In this document: piece after piece, positions 1-9,100 of the stretch
Layout: the number at the start of each line of letters is the position of its first letter
Position numbering within the stretch: position 1 is the first letter of the stretch
NCBI GenBank assembly: GCA_903813345.2
Contig: CAIIXF020000005.1
Span: 5,113,375 to 5,177,374 of the forward strand
Direction of reading: 5' to 3'
Origin: Owenia fusiformis
Lineage: Eukaryota > Annelida > Polychaeta > Sabellida > Oweniidae
DNA: 64,000 nucleotides
Made by a program: the position numbers and the translations under genes
Notes under the pieces: generated by a model
Database searches by the model: none
What the model saw: only the letters and a program-made list of their open reading frames with translations
Told to the model about the DNA's origin: nothing

Positions 1-101
1 CTCAATGCTATAGGGTACAAGGTAGGATTCCAGGTCAATTGGGTCTGGGTTGGGCACCATTCCTTCATACTTCACATAAGGGTCTTCTAATACATCAGAT
101 T
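1..101 (-). CDS. WD40 gene exon 19 (cut by window edge)
   Basis: Acceptor TTGTAG at 102-103. Encodes SDVLEDPYVKYEGMVPNPDP and onward, open to the first base of the window. The phase matches exon 18. Confidence 0.82.
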
Positions 102-3100
102 CTACAATAAAGATTGTATATATCTATGAAACTCAGTGATTGGGCATGGCTATTTGTTGTTCCATGACACTGGAATAAAATCCCCTAATTTTAGATTTTA
201 GATGTGTGGTACTTTTTGAATGATCCTAATGGATTAAATTAATAAATACACTATCATCATTCGTTTCAACTAAGTTGAGCAGTTCACCAAATTTTTAATT
301 TACATTGATATCAAGAAAAAATATATTTTTATTCCAACTGTGTTTTCATTATCAAACAATATGCTGTATTCAAATAACGAGTTATAAATGACTCATATTC
401 TTTAAATCACACAATTCAGATTTTTGCAACTAACATGCAGTTATATTCTTCGGAAGATGATGTAATGAAACATATAAATGGTACATTGATCTGTTAATGA
501 TTTTAGTGTAAAGGTTTCATACTCAAAGATGAAGCAAATAAACTGATGATGCAGTTCCTAAAATGCCGTGTGTCACAACATGCTTATACAGGGAGTTCAT
601 TATAAGTCCTCGTAAAAATGCTTTAATTTTTCTAAATAGATTAGCAAAATTCTATTCCTTGAACCCTTTTTAGTACATATATGAGCGTACATGTACCTGT
701 ACTATATTTTCTTCCTTAAAGATCAGAGATGTCCTTTTTAAAATTACAACACTTTTTCAAGATCTTTGTAAACACCCTGTATATAGAGTATGTATACAGA
801 AAACCATAAATAAATGCAGCAATAACATTTAAATTTTTTACATTATAAATTCTTGCTTTGTTTATATCAATGTGAATTGAGACAACTTGTTGCTAAGAAA
901 CCAAAAGTACAAAATAATCAGGTGCTTAAAATAGAAAAATTGGGCAAATCCGTTGTTTATAAAAAGGTGAAACATGCTTAAACTGCGTATCAATATTTGT
1001 CGTGATGCCACATACAGATGGCTGAAGATTCCAGAACACAAATACTCTTGAAATCATTGATATTATACATCTTTCGATGACATATGCAAAATGTCACATG
1101 CCATTTGTTACAGATGCCAAAAGCCGGACTCTAAACACCAACCGCCACCACAAAAAAAGTGGTGGTGACATAAAAATGCAGCCAGAGGTCCTCAGTGTTT
1201 TAGCTGATTTATCATAAAACTGAAATCATGACTACATGTAGGTGTATCGAAATTAACAGCTATAATCAGAATAATATTGTGATAAAGTAGATTGAACATG
1301 CAAATATGGAGACCTTTGGTACCATTCTGTCAATAGCAGTCCTATCCCTATAGAAACAAGATGCCATTCAACAATTAATAAATAAGAAATACTTTATTAA
1401 GTACAACCTCCAAATGCAGGGCTGCAGACATCCTCCACTCGGTTCCTCTCTATTACGAAGGAACAGTGTGGATGATCTGAAGCCCTGCATTTGGAGGATG
1501 CCAAACTACAAAGAATAAGATTAGTCTTGATATAGTCGACTTTTTACATAATTGACACACTTCTCCATCACCCAGGTATGTTTTCAAGACATTGAGCAAA
1601 TATCAAAATAGCAATACTATAAACAAAGAGTCTCGTTGAGATACGAAATTGAAAAAATTAATTTAAAAACATGGGGCCATTAACAGAAAGTTAAGAATTC
1701 GTAAAATCCATTGTTCTCTAACTATGACATTATTATATCCATAGTTACAACAACTGATTTACAAATTCGTAATTTTACAAAGTTTCTGTTAATGACCCAA
1801 TGGTTGTTTATAAGAATCTTTATATTCAATACTTTATCTTTGCCTATGACTAATAAATCCCAACTCATTACAAGTCCAAGAGCAGACTTACCCACTTCAT
1901 TCATGCAGTCATCATCAACTACATCTCTACTAAGTGTTGGGCACACTGGAAATAAAGAATATATTCTTGTAATATTAATAACATGTACCTTACCAAAATT
2001 CAATTTGTTCTCTCAATACTCAGTATTTCATAAATAGAACATAGATGAATTAATTTCTGAATCTGGTGACTTACATTTACAGTTGTACATTAACTGTGGT
2101 CTATATAGAATATGTGGTTATTGTAGGCAATCAGAAGGTCTCCAATTGTATTCAAGAAACTTACATTTACTATGGTCTCTATAGAATATGTGGTTATTGT
2201 AGGCAATCAGAAGGTCTCCCATTGTATTCAAAACTTACATTTACTATGGTCTATATAGAATATGTGGTTATTGTAGGCAATCAGAAGGTCTCCAATTGTA
2301 TTCAAGAAACATGCAGATGTGAGGGTATCATCTACAAACAGCTCTGTCAGGAGGGTCTTGTTCCATTCCCAGATCTTAATAGCTCCATCACAGCTGAAAG
2401 AAGTCATATATTTTAACAAAATATCAAGGATAGAAATACGTTTAAGAGAAAAAAGATACATTCCCGGTCGACTGAATTGAGGTCATTTCATCAATACAGA
2501 GCAAGGTAATTCATTTTTAGGTCAAGCAAGGTCATTCATATTGAGGTCAGGTAAGGTCATTCAAAGCCAAGGTCATTGGTATAGAAGCCATGCAAGGTCA
2601 TTTATATTGATATCATGCAAGGTCATTTGTATTGATGTTATGCAAGGTCATTAATCTTAACATTATTCAACATAATACAAGGTCATCCATACTGAGGCTA
2701 TGCAAAATCAATTCTGATCATAATACTGAGGTGACACTTAAAGTGAAATATTCTCACCTTGCAGTTACAAATATATTGAGTTTTGTGCAAACATCTACAC
2801 TAACAATAGATGCATGGTGTTCATTATTCTCCCCAGGTCTTGGTGCTGCCATCTCCTCAAGTCCCTTAACAACTAGAAAGAAAGCACAAAGGGCAACATT
2901 AGTGAACAAAATCAACCCCTATGAAACAGTACATTAAGTACCCATGACCCCCCCTACTCATACAGTAAATTGTTGATTTTGCAAAGTGTCTGATGACTAA
3001 TCCTTTTTGATATTTTCAATGATCCCCATTTCATGAAACAACTGGTGATGGGAACTGGCAATGACAGGTCAAATTGATATTATGGACAGATAAAAATCAG

Positions 3101-6100
3101 AATAAAGAAATGAACTGCTGTAAATCATAGTGTTTATATGTCCTCTCGTGAGGAAGACAATGTGCACAAGAAAATACATGTTATTCCTAAAACAGAGTAA
3201 TCTTGGAGTAAACTTCTTGTGTATCTCTTCTATATTACCTTTTGGTTTCTGAGGGCCCACATCCTCTGTAGGTAGAAGATTATGCAGTAGAACTGATCCT
3301 GTTGTATGTCCACTCAGTAGTACTTTCTCCTACAACATAAGTGAACTTTGAATTACCTTGTAGCTTGAAAATATTATCCCAATTGTTAACCCAGGATTTC
3401 GGCAATGATCCAATGTGCTAGGTATAGAAAACCCTTGGGTTTGAAATAAAAAGATGGATGTGACTCAGATTTGATGATGTTATTTTACAATCCCAAGACA
3501 ACATTGTATGGACAGCAACAAGGCACTGACATGCAAAATGTCACCACCTCCCATTTGTTACAGATGCCAAACGCCAACCACCAAACACCATTTGGTGGTT
3601 GGAGACTATAACGATACTTCTGGTGGTGACATAATAAATCATGGCACTCAAATAAAATATTAGAGTTTCAACTTACCAATCTGGCATAGGCAACAATATC
3701 AAATGATGTGTAGATGTCATGCAGGAGTTGAAGTTGTGGCAGAGACCAAATCTGAATGATGGCTGCAACCTGGCTGTGACACTTTGTGATCAGTGTATTA
3801 TATACAGCATCATGCTTTAAATCTAGTATCTGTAAAGAAAAGAAATGTTTGCATATAGTATGACAGCAAGAACAATGATTGACACTCAGATGATAGGAAC
3901 TAAATACTGTGTTTATGAATGTTGAAATATCAAGATTGGCACATACGGTATTTAGTAAATATACCACTAGAGCTGAACTGTTTGGGACATCTAACCACAT
4001 AGCTATTGAATAGTAGTTAACTTAGATTTTTGCAGCAGTCTCTAAAATGGATATTTTCATATTTGACGAGACTATACAGCAGTAAGTGTTCCAGCAATGC
4101 ATAATGATTAGGAGTAAGCAATGCATAATAATTAGGAGTAAGCAATGCATAATGATTAGGAGTAAGCAATGCATAATGATTAGGAGTAAGCAATGCATAA
4201 TGATTAGGAGTAAGCAATGCATAATGATTAGGAGTAAGCAATGCATAATGATTAGGAGTAAGCTTTACTTACAGCATCTTTGCTGGCCTTGAATTCCATA
4301 TATTTCTGTCCCTTCATTACTGGATCCATGAATAATATTCGACCATCCTACAAGAAGACATTGGCAATATCAATTACAGTCTAAAGCATTACATCTAACG
4401 GAATTGATGTCAAGCACACTCAGTTACAAAAGTCAGCCCACTTATCCAATTGATAGCCCACTAATCCATTGTCAGCCCACGAATCCTATCCATTGATATA
4501 TCCATAGAAACTTTTCTTGAATAATTTCATAAAAGCTTTGATTTGATATATAATACACATGTCCTAAATATTTGAACTAACTTAAATAAGCATAAACTTG
4601 AGCAAATAAAATAAGTTTTGAGTGACAAAATACAGTTCTATAATGGCTACCTGGAGGTGAAACTACAATCACTCTTACTTTTATCAATTATATAGTATGA
4701 CTTAAAACACATAAAAGACAGGAGCAGTGGTGAATTAAAAAAAATATGTCTGATTTTAAATAAGAGTTAGATTTACTTACATCTAGGCCAAGTAAAAGGA
4801 AGTTTTGTTTAATAGGGCAGCAGTAGCCTTCTTCTCCCCAATATGAGACTGGTGAATTGAGGGCACATAAGCTGTAACACTCACATATGCCCTCATTCCC
4901 CACTCCATTCTCAGAGGACCTGTGGACCACACCTCTCTTGTCAAACATACCAGCTGACTTCCTGTAACATGATGAGGTTTAGATTTAAATTACTACACTG
5001 AACATACCAGCTGACTTCCTTAAAATGATGAGAGGTTTAGAATAAACAAACCAGCTGACTTCCTTAAAATGATGAATAAATATATTACAATGAACATACC
5101 AGCTGACTTCCTGTAAAATGAAAAGATATTCACAAATGAACAAAGAAATCCAAATATGAATGAAAGATGTCCCAAAATAATCAAATGGAAATAGTATACA
5201 ATTGTATAAAATTACCTGTGTGATTCCAATCAGTATTTACCTTGGTTTCTGACCCCCATTGTTCGCCTCATCAGCTGGTGTGTTACTCCTTAATACATAG
5301 GCTTCCTGTAGCTGTCCTACATCCCATATTGCTATTCTACATGCTGGGTCAGTTCTTTAAGAAAATATTTAAAGTTATTAATTTATTACAGAAGATTGTT
5401 TTAGTTAGAGACATTGTTTAAAAATAAGACATAAAACATCAAATTATATGGAAAGAGCTATTCTAAAGTTTAAGAGGATATTTTAGCATTTCCGTTTACA
5501 TCAGTTCCTTCATTCAAAACTTGACTTAACCCCATCATACATCTGAGCACACTATGTCATTCACAATATTTGTTTTATTTGTGAACTTGAAAATGAAAAC
5601 TGGAGCCCTGAGTAATAAATACAAATGATACAAGGCATCAACATGGCAAAATTGGCCACCTGGTTACAGTTACAAAAGAGTAACAACTGTTACAGACGCT
5701 GGGTGCTGAAATTAAATGCCAGCCTCAAAAATAAGTGGCTACAAAATATAAATATTATACCAACCTTGCTGTGTAGACCCAGATCTCCTTATATGTGATA
5801 AGTACAAAGATGAGGCTGAATGAACGATTGTAGGCCACTCCCTTCACATGCTGTAATGGGGACAGGGAGGGGGGTGGGAGAACTGTCGACATATTCTTCT
5901 GTGTCTTTCTTGCGAAGACACGAATGCTGAAAATAAACAGTGCAGATATTTTAATGCAGACATTTCTTGGAAATCTCATATTTTCCAAATACTATGGATA
6001 TCAACAATAATATAACAATGCTAACTCTCATATCATTTAAAATGTCTGAAATGTTTAATGATTTGTAAATCTTCAATTGGAATATAAAATTCTTAATCTT

Positions 6101-9100
6101 GACAACTCACCTACTATCTTCTCCAATGGCAAGGACCCTAGTAGACTTATCCTCCCCTGAGACTAGTGACAAGGAGTTGACTTTATTGCGAGCCATGGCC
6201 CAGAACTGAGTGACGTTATTCACAGACCATAGTGTGATATTGCGAAGTGTACTGAGGTACAACAAATTTTCATCTGTCAGTCCCATCCATAATACTCCAT
6301 CACTGGACACAGTCAGGCTAAAATAACACATATTAAACACAGTACATTGATTTGTTTAGATATCTTAATAAAAAGCTGGATATACCAAACAACTGCACAA
6401 ATGTAGTTATATGCACATGTAAGTGGTTTCCTAGTTCTAAAATAACAAAACACATGAGCATATACGTTTTGATGTTCATAGCTTCTCCCTCCCTTTGCAT
6501 CGCAGATGTCTAGAAGGACAGAGATAGAGAATCTGCGTGGCATGATGAACATGTACAATAAAACTCATATACTTCATGAAAGCAATTAAAGTGTTCACAT
6601 TACTTAGGTGTTTATCTCAGTTGTTTCCATTTACAAGTTTTACTGTATTACACAACTTAGCATTAGAAAAGGAGCTTACCAGTATAGACAGTCCATGGTG
6701 TCGAGAGACCACATTCTCACTGTACCATCTAAAGAGGAGGTGAGGACAAGGCTCGATGTATCAGGGTGCAAGATCAGGTTAGATATGGCCCTAGCATGCC
6801 CCCTGAATGTATGGATATGACCCCCAGAAATACTCCAAACTTTCACTGAAAACAAATTCATATGACTTCACAAAAGATGATGTTATAATAAGGGAACAAG
6901 GTCAGTATCTGAAAAAAGCTGAACCTCATGAAATAATCCAGTAAGATCTCTGGTAGTAGAGGATTCCCCAAACCCCAGTGCCCACATGAGGCAAATGGGC
7001 CTATATCTATACATATTACTATACATATACCAATATTTACCTTCAGTGTCCACAGATGACGTGACTAGGAGTCTACAGTGGAGGGAATATCTGCAGCCTG
7101 TGATAGACATGGCATGGGCACTGAAAGACAGTCATAAAACAAACAAATAAATACTTTTTCTTTGTTTACATTTTATATCGACATCAAAATCCTTTATGCT
7201 CCACTCTTGTTTACTCCACGGACCACCTATGAAAGATCTACTCAAAAAAGTGAACGAAAAAATACCAACAAACCAAATATTCTTGTTGAGTTAATAAACC
7301 AGTTATCTATTTAGGGTTTAAGGGTCAAGCTTTACTTACTTTTCAAACTTGAAGATCTGGTTTCCCTGCAGGTCGTAAGCAGTAAGGTCAGTATCTGAGC
7401 AACAGTACAGGTGCTGAAGATACTGGTCCAGCTCAACCCTCTTTACCCAGCTACCTCCAACATTCTCCAGTTCATACCTGCAATGTTAATATATTTCTGT
7501 GCTATTATAATAACTATTTTTATTATATCACTGTCATATTCCTCACCAAATATTTCTGCTGAAGAAATTGATAGAATCCATGGGAATATTCATTCAGATA
7601 ACACAATAAAGGCAACAAATGATCAGTGAAGATCTTTCAAGATTGGATATCTAGCAAAGACGATGTGATTGATTTGGAAAACGTATCAAAATCGACATTG
7701 AATGAAATATTGAACCAGTTTTATTTGGAGGCACGATCAATTGAGGGAGAACACTTTAATTATAGAAGATGTTATGACAGTGATATAATAAAACAAATAT
7801 TTAATTCTATTCTCGGTGAATACCTGTGACACTTTCACAAGATGATATTCCACTAGCCCTTCGGGCTTCGTGGAATATCACTTGTGAAAGATGCACAGGT
7901 ATTCACCTCAATAGAATTAAATATTTGTATAATATTTTTTCAGTGACCTGTCCAGCATTAAAACAGTCTGGTACTTTACAGTTGAACATTTGGAGAATAC
8001 CTGGCACTCATTTAAGAATTTGAAAGATTATGAAAAATTGTATGAATTTAAAAGATAAAAAAATAAATAGCTTAGTAATAAATACTGATGAAATAAGATT
8101 TTGCATCCAGAAATGAAAAACCCTGGTGAACACTGACATTTCATATGGGCCTGGATTTTTAAATCCAATTTATTGCTTTGAATGTGTACTAGTTATACAT
8201 GTAGTTAGTCTTAGTTAGTGGTCATTATTGGATCAGCTGATTATCATATACCAACTATTCAAGCAACATATTCTTTATACTGTATACAACCACAAGGGTG
8301 TCATGTAAAACCTTGTAAATAATACTAAATATTAGAAAATAAAGCTGAATTGAATTGAATGATTGAGAACACTCAGAACAGGAAATAATTTTTTTTTTGA
8401 AATTCTACTTACTTGAGTTGTAATCTGTAGTTAGCCATGGCTTTTATTTCTGTGAAGCTGGATTCTGCCACTTGTCGAAATGCCCAGATCTTAAACATAT
8501 TGTATTTTACTGTTTTAAAACTAAGATAATTCCAAGATAAGGGTGAGCAAAAATGTAAAATGTGCATGCATATATATTTGAAATACTGTAAGACTCTTAA
8601 TAGTTTTAGCTAGAAATGCTTGAAAAGTCCCTTTAAGTACATTTCAAAACCTTACTTTCATATAATGAATATTGCAATGATTAAGAAAATAGACATTAAC
8701 CCTAAAACTTGTTCAAAATGAGAGAAGGAAATGGTATTCACCCGTGTTCCTCCTACTCCACCAGTGATCAGTTCATCTCTGACAGGATTGAAGAGCATAA
8801 AGAGTACAGACCTGAGATCAGCACTCACTGAACACACTTCATAGAAATCTCTGTTTAGCACCTGGAATAAAACAGACAGGCATTGATGAACATCTCTAAA
8901 ACAGCAATTAATGCACTTTATCCAGTTTAGAATTAAAAGTGCACTTTATCCAGTTTGGAATTAAAAGTGCACTTTATCCAGTTTAGAATTAAAAGGGCAC
9001 TTTATACAGTTTAGAATTAAAAGTGCACTTTATCCAGTTTAGAATTAAAAGGGCACTTTATCCAGTTTAGAATTAAAAGTGCACTTTATCCAGTTTAGAA

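Noticed and set aside
2066-2416. Plus-strand repeat protein frame
   Set aside because: It is the antisense of WD40 exon 17 and its tandem copies.
4017-4292. Repetitive open frames on both strands (LTPNHYAL / QCIMIRSK repeats)
   Set aside because: They are the 24-bp minisatellite read in different frames; the spacing is a multiple of three, so any frame stays open.
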